Source of the DNA: Burkholderiaceae bacterium
GTDB lineage: Bacteria; Pseudomonadota; Gammaproteobacteria; Burkholderiales; Burkholderiaceae_E
Reading direction: 5' to 3'
Assembly (NCBI GenBank): GCA_016710525.1
Contig: JADJVQ010000094.1
Span: 1 to 25,218 of the forward strand
DNA: 25,218 nt
In this document: piece by piece, positions 7,266-14,774 of the stretch
Position numbering within the stretch: position 1 is the first letter of the stretch
How the letters are laid out: the number at the start of each line of letters is the position of its first letter
The notes under the pieces: generated by a model
Seen by the model: only the letters and a program-made list of their open reading frames with translations
Told to the model about the DNA's origin: nothing
Database searches by the model: none
Made by a program: the position numbers and the translations under genes

Positions 7266-8033
7266 ATGAGCTGGAACCCCGATCAGTACCTGAAATTCGC
7301 CGAACCGCGCTTGCGACCGGCACTCGACCTGCTGTCGCGCATCGGCCTGGAGGCGCCAGCGCAGGTCCATGACCTGGGCTGCGGCACCGGCTCGCTGACC
7401 CGGATCCTGGCGCAGCGCTGGCCCGACGCGCAGGTCAGCGGCATCGACGATTCGGCGCCGATGCTGGCCAAGGCGGCCGAACAGCCGGGGCGAATCCTCT
7501 GGGTGCGCCAGAACCTGGCGAGCTGGGCGGCACCGCAACCCGCCGATCTCATCTATTCGAATGCCGCCCTGCACTGGCTGCCCGAGCATGCGGCGCTGTT
7601 TCCCGCGCTGATGCGCCAGCTGGCCCCCGGGGGCGTGCTCGCGGTGCAGATGCCGCGCAACTTCCTGGCGCCCTCGCACACCGCGATCGCCGAAACCGTG
7701 CTCGACGGACCGTGGCGCGCGCTGCTCGAGCCGCTCCTGGCGCCACCGCCCGTGGCCGAGCCCGCGCACTACTTCGAATGGCTCGAGCCGCACGCCGAAC
7801 AGCTCGACATCTGGGAGACCGAGTACCTGCAGGTGCTGACCGGACGCGATGCGGTCAAGGAGTGGACCAAGGGCACCTGGCTCACGCAGTTCCTGGACGC
7901 GCTGCCCGAGCCGATGCGCACAGATTTCGAGGCCGCCTATGCGAGGCGCGTCGGCCTGGCGTATCCGCCACGCGCCGATGGCCGCACGCTGTTCCCGTTC
8001 CGGCGACTGTTCATCGTCGCCCGTCGCCGCTGA
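7266..8033 (+). CDS. tam: Trans-aconitate 2-methyltransferase
   Basis: A SAM-dependent methyltransferase of 255 residues that in E. coli esterifies trans-aconitate, a spontaneous by-product that inhibits aconitase. The whole protein follows the Tam pattern: SWNPDQYLKFAEPRLRPA at 2-19, the SAM-binding DLGCGTG at 36-42, GIDDSAPML at 59-67, and SNAALHWLPEH at 98-108. The Trp/Tyr-rich C-terminal half with YLQVLTGRDAVKEWTKGT and the end LFPFRRLFIVARR also match. The ATG has AGGAG eight bases upstream, inside the end of the preceding gene, so translation is probably coupled. Sharing an operon with a hydroxyacid dehydrogenase suggests a role in handling stray organic acids, which is inference. Confidence 0.92.
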   Translation: MSWNPDQYLKFAEPRLRPALDLLSRIGLEAPAQVHDLGCGTGSLTRILAQRWPDAQVSGIDDSAPMLAKAAEQPGRILWVRQNLASWAAPQPADLIYSNAALHWLPEHAALFPALMRQLAPGGVLAVQMPRNFLAPSHTAIAETVLDGPWRALLEPLLAPPPVAEPAHYFEWLEPHAEQLDIWETEYLQVLTGRDAVKEWTKGTWLTQFLDALPEPMRTDFEAAYARRVGLAYPPRADGRTLFPFRRLFIVARRR

Positions 8034-8127
8034 ACGAGCGCCTCGGCGACGGCCTGCCATTGTCGCAATCCGGACAGTCCGTTCGGATCGTGATGGCTAC
8101 ACTGCCCCATCGTCCACGGAGATCTCG

Positions 8128-10380
8128 ATGACCCACGCCAGCCCACCGTCGCCCCCCGGATTCGCCGGCAAGATCAGCCGCACGCTCGAGGAGTCCGAGG
8201 CGGCCTGGGTCGCCCCGAAGTCCGCGCGCCCGGGCAGCCCGAACATCGTGGTCATCTGCATGGACGACATGGGCTACTCGGACATCGGCTGCTTCGGGTC
8301 CGAGATCGCGACGCCCAACATCGACTCGATCGCCCAGCAAGGGCTGCGCCTGAACCACTACACCACGCACCCGATCTGTTCGCCGGCGCGCGCCGCCCTG
8401 CTCACCGGGCGCAACGCGCACTCCGTGGCGACCGGCTGGCTGGCCAACAACGATGCCGGGTTTCCCGGCTATTCGGGCGACCTGCCGCTGGCCGCACCCA
8501 CGGTCGCCGAATCGCTGCGCGCGGCGGGCTACGCCACGATCGGCATCGGCAAGTGGCACAACTCGACCAACAGCGCCACGCCCAACGAGACCTGGCCGAC
8601 GCAGCGCGGATTCGAGCGGTTCTACGGATTCCTGGAAGGCGAGACTTCGTACTTCTTTCCGGCGCGCATCTTGTACAACAACGTGGTGGCGCCCATCGAC
8701 GAGTACCCGGCCGACTACTACGCCACCGACGACTGGACCCGCAAGGGCATGGAACTGGTCCGCGCGGTGCGCAACGAAAGCGCCACGCAGCCGTTCTTTC
8801 TCTACATGGCGTACAACGCGGTTCACGGGCCGCTGCAGGCCAAGCCGGTGGACCTGGCCCGGTATGAAGGCCGCTACGAGGCCGGCTGGGACGTGATCCG
8901 GGCGCAGCGCCTGGCCCGCCAGAAGGCATTGGGCATCGTGCCCGCCGACGCGACGCTGTCGCCGCGCGACGAAGCGGTCCCGGCCTGGGACGATGTGCCG
9001 CCCGAGCAGCGTGCGCTGTTCGTGCGCCATATGCAGACCTACGCCGCGATGCTCGATTGCGTCGATCAGAATGTCGGCCGGCTGCTCGCATTGCTCGACG
9101 AGATGGGCGAACGCGACAACACCATCATCGTCTTCACCTCCGACAATGGCGGCACCAGTTCCGGCGGACCGACCGGCGCCATTCATTTCAATCGGCGCTT
9201 CGCGGGTCTGCCGCCGCTGCCGGTCGAACACGACGTCGGAATGACCGGACAGGTCGGCTCCGGCCAGGTGTCGGCGCTCTATCCGATGGGCTGGGGTCAG
9301 GTCAGCAACACGCCGTTCCCGTCGTTCAAGACCTACACCGGCGGTGGCGGCCGGCGCGTGAGCTTTGTCGTCTCGTGGCCGGCCGGTATTCGCGATCGCG
9401 GCCAGATCCGGACGCAGTTCGGCCATGTCACCGACGTGATGCCGACCCTGCTCGACCTGGCGGGAGTGGCCCCGCTCACCCGGTCTCACGGCGAGAGCGC
9501 GCTGCCGATGCAGGGCGCCAGTCTGAAGCCGATCCTGCTCGACGCGCAGGCGCCCGCGGTCCGCGAAGAGCAGTACTACGAGTGCTGGGCCAATCGTGCG
9601 TACTACCGGCGCGGCTGGATCGCGGTGTCGCTGCAAAAACGCGGCGGGCCGGTCGACTTCGACACATGGACCCTGCATCGGCAGGCCACCGATTTCTCAG
9701 AATCGGTCGATCTCGCGACCGAGTACCCGGAACTGCTCGGTGAACTGGTCGAGGCGTTCGACCGGGCGGCCTGGTCGAATTCCGTATACCCGCTGGACAA
9801 CCGGCTGCCGATCCAGAAATTCAATCAGCGGGCGCCGCACCTGCGTCCGCCCCGGTCGGGATCGCGCCGGTTCCTGCCTGGCGGACAGACCGTGCACCGC
9901 TGGTCGGTCGTGCCCTTGATCGCGGACCGGGCCTTCAAGGTGCACGTGCGCCTGCGGCACGCGGCGGGCGAGCAGGGCGTGCTGTTCGCGCTGGGCGAGG
10001 TGATGGGCGGCATGGTGATGTACATCGAAGACGGCTGCCTGAATCTGCATTACAACGGCTTCGGCGAGTACCACTCGCTGCCTTCGCTGCCGATCGCGCC
10101 CGGCGAACGCAGCGCAACGCTGGAGTACGAAGCCACCGGCAAGCGGCGCGGTCGCGGACGACTGCTGCTCGACGACGGCAGCGCGAGCGCATGGCAGGAT
10201 CTCAGCCCGACCCTGATGTACGGGTTCCATGAAGGACTGGACATCGGCATCGACCGGCGCGCGCCGGTCAGCTGGGCGCTTCGCGAACGCCACGGCAGCT
10301 TCCGATACGGCGGGCATATCCACGACGTGGTGATCGACTCGGGCCCGTTGGCACCGGACTCGGCGCTGGTGCCTCAGTAG
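8128..10380 (+). CDS. Arylsulfatase-type sulfatase with C-terminal beta domain
   Basis: A 750-residue sulfatase that hydrolyses sulfate esters. All catalytic residues of the Pseudomonas arylsulfatase type are present: Asp46 and Asp47 (metal), Cys84 in CSPAR (converted to formylglycine), Arg88, Lys142 and His144 (GKWH), His233, Asp339 and Asn340 (SDNGG), and Lys401. After the roughly 570-residue core comes a beta-rich domain (about 585-745), as in the long mycobacterial-type arylsulfatases. No signal peptide is visible from the chosen ATG, so it may act in the cytoplasm. The start has GGAGA five bases upstream; an in-frame extension into tam exists but is not conserved-looking. No formylglycine-generating enzyme gene is in the window, so maturation must depend on one elsewhere. 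Confidence 0.93.
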   Translation: MTHASPPSPPGFAGKISRTLEESEAAWVAPKSARPGSPNIVVICMDDMGYSDIGCFGSEIATPNIDSIAQQGLRLNHYTTHPICSPARAALLTGRNAHSVATGWLANNDAGFPGYSGDLPLAAPTVAESLRAAGYATIGIGKWHNSTNSATPNETWPTQRGFERFYGFLEGETSYFFPARILYNNVVAPIDEYPADYYATDDWTRKGMELVRAVRNESATQPFFLYMAYNAVHGPLQAKPVDLARYEGRYEAGWDVIRAQRLARQKALGIVPADATLSPRDEAVPAWDDVPPEQRALFVRHMQTYAAMLDCVDQNVGRLLALLDEMGERDNTIIVFTSDNGGTSSGGPTGAIHFNRRFAGLPPLPVEHDVGMTGQVGSGQVSALYPMGWGQVSNTPFPSFKTYTGGGGRRVSFVVSWPAGIRDRGQIRTQFGHVTDVMPTLLDLAGVAPLTRSHGESALPMQGASLKPILLDAQAPAVREEQYYECWANRAYYRRGWIAVSLQKRGGPVDFDTWTLHRQATDFSESVDLATEYPELLGELVEAFDRAAWSNSVYPLDNRLPIQKFNQRAPHLRPPRSGSRRFLPGGQTVHRWSVVPLIADRAFKVHVRLRHAAGEQGVLFALGEVMGGMVMYIEDGCLNLHYNGFGEYHSLPSLPIAPGERSATLEYEATGKRRGRGRLLLDDGSASAWQDLSPTLMYGFHEGLDIGIDRRAPVSWALRERHGSFRYGGHIHDVVIDSGPLAPDSALVPQ

Positions 10381-10388
10381 GACGAGAT

Positions 10389-10419
10389 TTGCTGCGATGC
10401 ACTAGGTGCGGCGCAGCAA
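10389..10419 (+). terminator. Hairpin after the sulfatase gene
   Basis: A perfect 8-bp stem (TTGCTGCG with CGCAGCAA) around a 15-base loop begins eight bases after the sulfatase stop and is followed by only three Ts. It is placed where a terminator is expected but lacks a strong T-run. Confidence 0.4.
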
Positions 10420-10573
10420 TTTCAGCGCGTGTCATTCACGCCACCTCCGACCGAAATTGTCAAAAAGCCGACAGAAAAAAGGCGCCGCTCAGCTTAGTCT
10501 TGCGGTACGTGCAGGCAAGCGGTGCGGCGCCTGGACGATCTAACAACGAGACTCGGGAACTGGGAGACAGGCA

Positions 10574-11635
10574 ATGCGCAAGGTTTTGATCGCAGGACTG
10601 CTGGGGGGATTGGGTGCCACGGCATTCGCGCAGTCCAACGTCACGATGTACGGATTGGCCGACGCCTATGTGGGCTATGGCAAATCGGCCAACACGTTCA
10701 AGCAGACCCGAGTCGGCGAAGGCGGATATGCCGCATCCCAGCTGGGTTTCCGCGGCACCGAAGATCTGGGCGGCGGCCTGAAAGCCAACTTCAATGTCGA
10801 GATGGGCATTTCGCTCGACACCGGCAACGGCAACATTCCCGGTCCGAACCTGGCCTTCACGCGTCAGTCCTGGGTGGGCCTGTCGGGCAACTGGGGCGCG
10901 GTCACCTTCGGCCGCCAGTACACCCCGCTGTTCCGTCTCACCTGGCGCCCGGACCCGTTCGGCGTGAACACCGTTTTTTCGCCCGTCACCCTGTGGGCGC
11001 AGACCGACGCCCAGGCGGGCCTGCTGGCGTGGGCGGCACGCTCCGACAACGCCCTGATGTACACCTCGCCCTCCAACCTGCCGATCGTCGGCTCGCTGAT
11101 GTACGCACCGGGTGAGTCCAGCGGCCCCAGTTCCCGCAGCGGCGATTACCTGGGCGGCAGCCTGACGTGGTCGTCCGGCCCCCTTTGGCTGGGTTATGGT
11201 TTCCAGCAGCGCCGCAGCGGCACTGCCGCAGCCCCCGTGGCGGTTCCGAGCAAGTCCACCTCGCATGCCGTGGCGGTGAACTACCAGGTTGACGCCTTCC
11301 GGGTCGGCGCCTCGTATGGTCAGCAGGATGTGGACATCACGGGAATCCAGAAGGCGACCCTGCTGAGCCTGCACGGCCAGGTCAATTTCGGCCGCCATCA
11401 GGTGCTTGCGACGGCAACGCTGCGCAATGTTGCCGACAGCCCGCGTGATCAGCAGCAATTGACGCTGGGTTACAACTACGATCTGAGCAAGCGGACCTCG
11501 CTGTATGGACGGATCACCCAGCTGCGCAACAAGGGCAATGCGGGCGCCTCGCTGGCCGGGGCCGGCGTCACCGTGGCGCCGAACAGCGGCAACTCCGCCA
11601 GCCTCATCGGCGTGGGCATGATTCACCGGTTCTGA
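10574..11635 (+). CDS. Gram-negative general porin
   Basis: An outer-membrane trimeric porin of the Burkholderiales type, 353 residues, forming a 16-strand channel for small, often anionic, solutes. It has a cleavable signal peptide (MRKVLIAGLLGGLGATAFA, cut before Gln20), the standard mature start SNVTMYGLADAYVGY, the internal signature LGFRGTEDLGGGLKA, RQSWVGL and FGRQYTPLF, and a terminal Phe (IHRF) needed for outer-membrane insertion. GGGAGA six bases before the ATG supports the start. It is preceded by about 190 bases without a gene, which should hold its promoter, and followed by a clear terminator, so it is probably its own transcript. Confidence 0.95.
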   Translation: MRKVLIAGLLGGLGATAFAQSNVTMYGLADAYVGYGKSANTFKQTRVGEGGYAASQLGFRGTEDLGGGLKANFNVEMGISLDTGNGNIPGPNLAFTRQSWVGLSGNWGAVTFGRQYTPLFRLTWRPDPFGVNTVFSPVTLWAQTDAQAGLLAWAARSDNALMYTSPSNLPIVGSLMYAPGESSGPSSRSGDYLGGSLTWSSGPLWLGYGFQQRRSGTAAAPVAVPSKSTSHAVAVNYQVDAFRVGASYGQQDVDITGIQKATLLSLHGQVNFGRHQVLATATLRNVADSPRDQQQLTLGYNYDLSKRTSLYGRITQLRNKGNAGASLAGAGVTVAPNSGNSASLIGVGMIHRF

Positions 11636-11686
11636 TCGTCCGAGATATCTCGCCACCAGGGTTTCGGCGCTGGTGGCCGCCGGGAG

Positions 11687-11714
11687 GGCCGCTCATCGAG
11701 CGGCCTTATTTTTT
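11687..11714 (+). terminator. Rho-independent terminator of the porin gene
   Basis: A perfect 8-bp GC-rich stem (GGCCGCTC with GAGCGGCC) with a three-base loop is followed by TTATTTTTT. It lies about 50 bases after the porin stop and is the clearest terminator in the window. Confidence 0.9.
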
Positions 11715-11930
11715 CGATCCCTGGCCTCGGCCTGACCGAGCCTCGGCTCGGCGCCCGTCGGCCTCTGGCAGCGGTTGCCGACCCGGTTCGAAACAGCGAC
11801 GGCTTGGGCGGCATAGGCCTTGGGTCACGCTGTGAGCCAAGTTCTGATCGCCCCGATTTGAGCCGATCCCCGATCGGTGCGATCCTCTCGTCAGTCGCGG
11901 CGCGCTGCGCCCCCTCCATCCCCCGAAGAC

Positions 11931-13760
11931 ATGCCCGAATCGTCAGCCCATAGCGAACCGACCCCACCCGTGCCTGGTCAGGCCACCGAGCCTGCTCATG
12001 CGACCGAGGCCGTTCCATCGGCGACTCCCGCACTTGAACCGGACACGCGATCCGCGGCGGCCGAGGCGGTCACATCAACCGAGGCGGTCGCTCCGAGCGA
12101 CGCGGCCACATCGGCCGAGGCGGTCGCTCCAAGTGAGGCGGCCACGTCGACCGAGGCGGTCGCTCCGAGCGACGCGGCCGCATCGGCCGAAGGGCCCGCG
12201 CCAGCGGGTACCTCGCGTTCGGGCCGCAACCGCGGGCGCGGCAGGGGTCGTGGCCGAGGCCAGGCAGCCACTGAGGATCCCGCTCCTGCCGATGGGGCTC
12301 CGCGGCCGGCCGAACTCTCGCCCAAGGCGTGCGCCGATCGCCTGGCCGAACTGTTTCCCGGCCTGTTCTCGGGTGCCGCCAAGCCGCTGAAACTGCGGAT
12401 CCAGTCCGACATCCAGCAGCGCGCCCCCGGGGTGTTCACCCGGCAGTCGCTCTCGGCATTCCTGCGCCGATACACCGGCAGCAATGCCTACCTGTCCGCG
12501 CTGTCCCGTGGCACCCAGCGCTTCGATCTCGACGGCGCCGCCAGCGGCGAACTGGCCGAAGAGCACCGGGTGGCGGCGACAACGGAACTGGCGCGTCGGC
12601 GGGCCGGCCAGGAGGCCAGGCGCGTCGAGGAGCAGGCGCAGCGGCGTAGGGACCCTGCCCATCGCGCTGGCGACCCGGCCCATCGCCCCGGAGAGCCGTC
12701 GCAGCCGGCTGGGGAGCAAGGCCCTCGCTCGGGCGACTCGCCTCGCAGGACCGAAGGACAAACTCCAAGAGAGGGCCGCGCGGCCCCTCGCTCGGGTGAT
12801 CGCGGTCACAGAGGGAGTGAACCCCGGCCCGCCCGCACGTCTGAACCTCGTCACGATCGGCCACACGATCGGCCACACGATCGGCCACACGATCAGGCGC
12901 CAGAGCAGACGCAGGAACGGGCGCAGGAGCTGGCGCCACGGCCCCAGGAAGACGACGCCTATCGCAAGCGGATGGTGCTGCTTCGAGACTTCGAGTCGAC
13001 CAAGCTGTCGCAGGCCAACTTCTGCGTCCTGAAAGGCATCGCGTCGGCCGATCTCGACGGCCTGCTGGCCCAGGCTCGCCAGGAAGCGGCCGAGCGGGCC
13101 AAGCGCCAGCCGGTGGCGCCCGCGCACCGCGGCATTCATCCAGGTTCCGGCGCAGAACGTTCCGGATTCACGGGAGACCGTGCCGGATACTCGTCGGGCC
13201 GCCCCCAGACAAGCAGGGATCAGCGTCCGGGCGGAACAGGGCGCGGGCCACGCCCCGAGGGTGCTCGAGCGCCCGGCTCGCGGCCAGAAGGGGGACGCCC
13301 GCCAGGCGCCCGGCCCCAAGGAGACCGCCCGCCTGGCGAGGCTCCCCGCGGTGATCGGGCCCGAGGTGATCGCCCAGGCGGCGATCGCCCGCGCGGAGAC
13401 CGTCCTCCTGGCGATCGCCCGCGCGGTGACCGTCCTCCCGGCGACCGTCCTCCCGGCGACCGTCCTCAGGGCGCGCGACCGCAGGGCCAGGGGCCGCAGG
13501 CTCCGAGGCCGCAAGGCCAGCGAGCCGAGGCAGGGGATGCCTCGCGGCCGCGGCCCGACACTGACCGTTCCCAGGGCCCCCGGCCTTCGGAAGGAGGACC
13601 CCATCCGTCCCAGCCCGCGGCCGTGCCGTCCCAGCGCCCTCCGCTGCAGGACCCCCGCGTGCAGGGACTGGCATCCCGACCGGCGGCTCCGGCTCCGGCC
13701 GTCGCCGATGAGCACCCGGTTGCATCGCGCCCTGGCGAGCCCGGATCCCCGCAGGGCTAG
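11931..13760 (+). CDS. ProQ/FinO-domain RNA-binding protein with long disordered tails
   Basis: A 609-residue protein built around a ProQ/FinO domain (about residues 128-230), an RNA chaperone fold that binds structured small RNAs and mRNA 3' ends. Domain hallmarks are ELSPKACADRLAELFPGLF, PLKLRIQSDI, and FLRRYTGSNAYLSAL followed by RFDLDG. The rest is low complexity: a three-fold 12-residue repeat at 50-85, an RGRGRGRGRG tract at 101-110, Arg/Glu/Pro-rich sequence at 225-340, and GDRP repeats at about 464-513. One conserved-looking helical island at about 344-392 (KRMVLLRDFESTKLSQANF) interrupts the disorder. Typical ProQ proteins are 200-250 residues, so this is very long. The ATG at 11931 was preferred over a GTG at 11877, though neither has a strong ribosome binding site. 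Confidence 0.88.
   Translation: MPESSAHSEPTPPVPGQATEPAHATEAVPSATPALEPDTRSAAAEAVTSTEAVAPSDAATSAEAVAPSEAATSTEAVAPSDAAASAEGPAPAGTSRSGRNRGRGRGRGRGQAATEDPAPADGAPRPAELSPKACADRLAELFPGLFSGAAKPLKLRIQSDIQQRAPGVFTRQSLSAFLRRYTGSNAYLSALSRGTQRFDLDGAASGELAEEHRVAATTELARRRAGQEARRVEEQAQRRRDPAHRAGDPAHRPGEPSQPAGEQGPRSGDSPRRTEGQTPREGRAAPRSGDRGHRGSEPRPARTSEPRHDRPHDRPHDRPHDQAPEQTQERAQELAPRPQEDDAYRKRMVLLRDFESTKLSQANFCVLKGIASADLDGLLAQARQEAAERAKRQPVAPAHRGIHPGSGAERSGFTGDRAGYSSGRPQTSRDQRPGGTGRGPRPEGARAPGSRPEGGRPPGARPQGDRPPGEAPRGDRARGDRPGGDRPRGDRPPGDRPRGDRPPGDRPPGDRPQGARPQGQGPQAPRPQGQRAEAGDASRPRPDTDRSQGPRPSEGGPHPSQPAAVPSQRPPLQDPRVQGLASRPAAPAPAVADEHPVASRPGEPGSPQG
12078..12185 (+). repeat. 36-bp tandem repeat, three copies
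   Basis: Three consecutive copies of a 36-bp unit encode TEAVAPSDAATS and close variants in the N-terminal tail of the ProQ-domain protein. The copies differ by a few substitutions, such as Asp/Glu and Thr/Ala. Confidence 0.85.
12852..12893 (+). repeat. 12-bp tandem repeat encoding (D/H)RPH units
   Basis: Three and a half near-identical copies of a 12-bp unit with the core CACGATCGGCCA encode repeated Asp-Arg-Pro-His. The copies are identical at DNA level, which points to recent expansion by replication slippage. Confidence 0.85.
13320..13469 (+). repeat. GDRP-encoding degenerate tandem repeat
   Basis: About ten degenerate copies of a 15-bp unit encode Gly-Asp-Arg-Pro/Ala-Pro/Arg/Gly. The run includes the nearly identical strings GDRPRGDRP and GDRPPGDRP and makes a highly charged, proline-rich C-terminal segment. 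Confidence 0.8.
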
Positions 13761-13894
13761 CGGATCGTCCGGCTCGGTCGACATCGCGCCGATGCGCGTC
13801 GTGCGCGCGGGGAGAACCGGCCGATCGCGGCGAACGGCCCCACGAACGACGGCGGACCGAGCCCCATCCCTTCACGTACCGGAACCGACACACC

Positions 13895-14767
13895 ATGCCG
13901 CACATCACGACCTCGGACGGCGTCAATCTCTACTACGAAGAGAGCGGCTCCGGCACGCCCATCGTGTTCGTCCACGAGTTCCTCGGCGAATACCGCAGCT
14001 GGGAGGCGCAGATGCGCCATTTCTCGCGCCGCTACCGGTGCATCGCGTTCAACGCACGCGGCTACCCGCCCTCGGATGTGCCCGAACAGCCCGAACGATA
14101 TTCGTTCGAACACCAGCGTGCCGGCATCCTGGCGGTGCTCGACGGCCTGGGCATCGAACGCGCGCACATCGTGGGCCTGTCGATGGGCGCCTTCGCCACC
14201 TTCTATTTCGCGATGAAGTGGCCGCAGCGCGCCCTGTCGATCACGCTGGCCGGCATCGGTTCGGGATCGATGGCCGCTTCACGGGCGCAGTTCAAGGAAG
14301 AGGCCCTGAGCAACGCCGACGATCTGCTGCGTGAAGGCTGGGTGCAGGGTGCCGAGCGGCGCGCGATCACACCGACCCGGGTCCAATTGCTCAACAAGAG
14401 CCCGCGTGCCTTCGACGAATTCATCGGCCTGCTGCGCCAGCACTCCGCGCTGGGCTCGGCCAATACGCTGCGCGGCTACCAGGCGCTGCGGCCGTCGCTG
14501 TCCGACTTCGCCGCCGAGATGGCCGCCTGCACCGTGCCGGCGCTGATCGTGAGCGGCGACGAGGACGAGCCCTGCCTGGATGCGTCGCTGATGCTCAAGC
14601 GCGCGATGCCTTCGGCCGGCCTCGTTTTCCTGCCGCAGACCGGCCATGCCTGCAATCTCGAAGAGCCCGATCTCTTCAACGCCGCTTGCGAACGATTTTT
14701 CCATCAGGTCGAATCCGGTCAATACCGGATGCGCGACCCGCGCGCCTCCGGCGGACGGATGCTTTGA
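13895..14767 (+). CDS. Alpha/beta hydrolase
   Basis: A 290-residue alpha/beta-hydrolase-fold enzyme, probably a cytoplasmic esterase, lactonase or C-C hydrolase. The nucleophile is Ser96 in GLSMGA, the acid is Asp222 or Asp224 in VSGDEDEPC, and the base is His251 in QTGHACNLEEP. The loop before strand 4 reads HEFLGE instead of the usual HGxPG, so the oxyanion-hole region is somewhat unusual. FNARGYPPSD is the familiar segment after it. The gene stops seven bases before an acyl-CoA dehydrogenase gene on the same strand, so it is likely co-transcribed with the two dehydrogenase subunits; a role in hydrolysing an ester or CoA/lactone intermediate of that pathway is inference. Confidence 0.92.
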   Translation: MPHITTSDGVNLYYEESGSGTPIVFVHEFLGEYRSWEAQMRHFSRRYRCIAFNARGYPPSDVPEQPERYSFEHQRAGILAVLDGLGIERAHIVGLSMGAFATFYFAMKWPQRALSITLAGIGSGSMAASRAQFKEEALSNADDLLREGWVQGAERRAITPTRVQLLNKSPRAFDEFIGLLRQHSALGSANTLRGYQALRPSLSDFAAEMAACTVPALIVSGDEDEPCLDASLMLKRAMPSAGLVFLPQTGHACNLEEPDLFNAACERFFHQVESGQYRMRDPRASGGRML

Positions 14768-14774
14768 GCACACC

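Noticed and set aside
5457..8060. A minus-strand open frame of 867 codons across the dehydrogenase and tam genes
   Set aside because: The plus strand encodes two complete, motif-bearing enzymes here; the minus-strand protein has no pattern and also runs into the LysR gene in a wrong frame.
8011..9678. A minus-strand open frame of 555 codons opposite the sulfatase
   Set aside because: The sulfatase carries every catalytic residue of its family; the opposite frame is only a GC-driven shadow.
10457..10499. TTGTCA and TTAGTC as the porin promoter
   Set aside because: The two elements are about 31 bases apart, far from the usual 16-18, so I could not support a promoter call.
12078..13469. The repeats in the ProQ-domain gene as a CRISPR array
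   Set aside because: The units are contiguous, in frame and without unique spacers, so they are coding repeats.
12075..13784. A minus-strand open frame of 569 codons opposite the ProQ-domain gene
   Set aside because: It arises because the repeats lack stops on both strands. Only the plus frame has a known domain.
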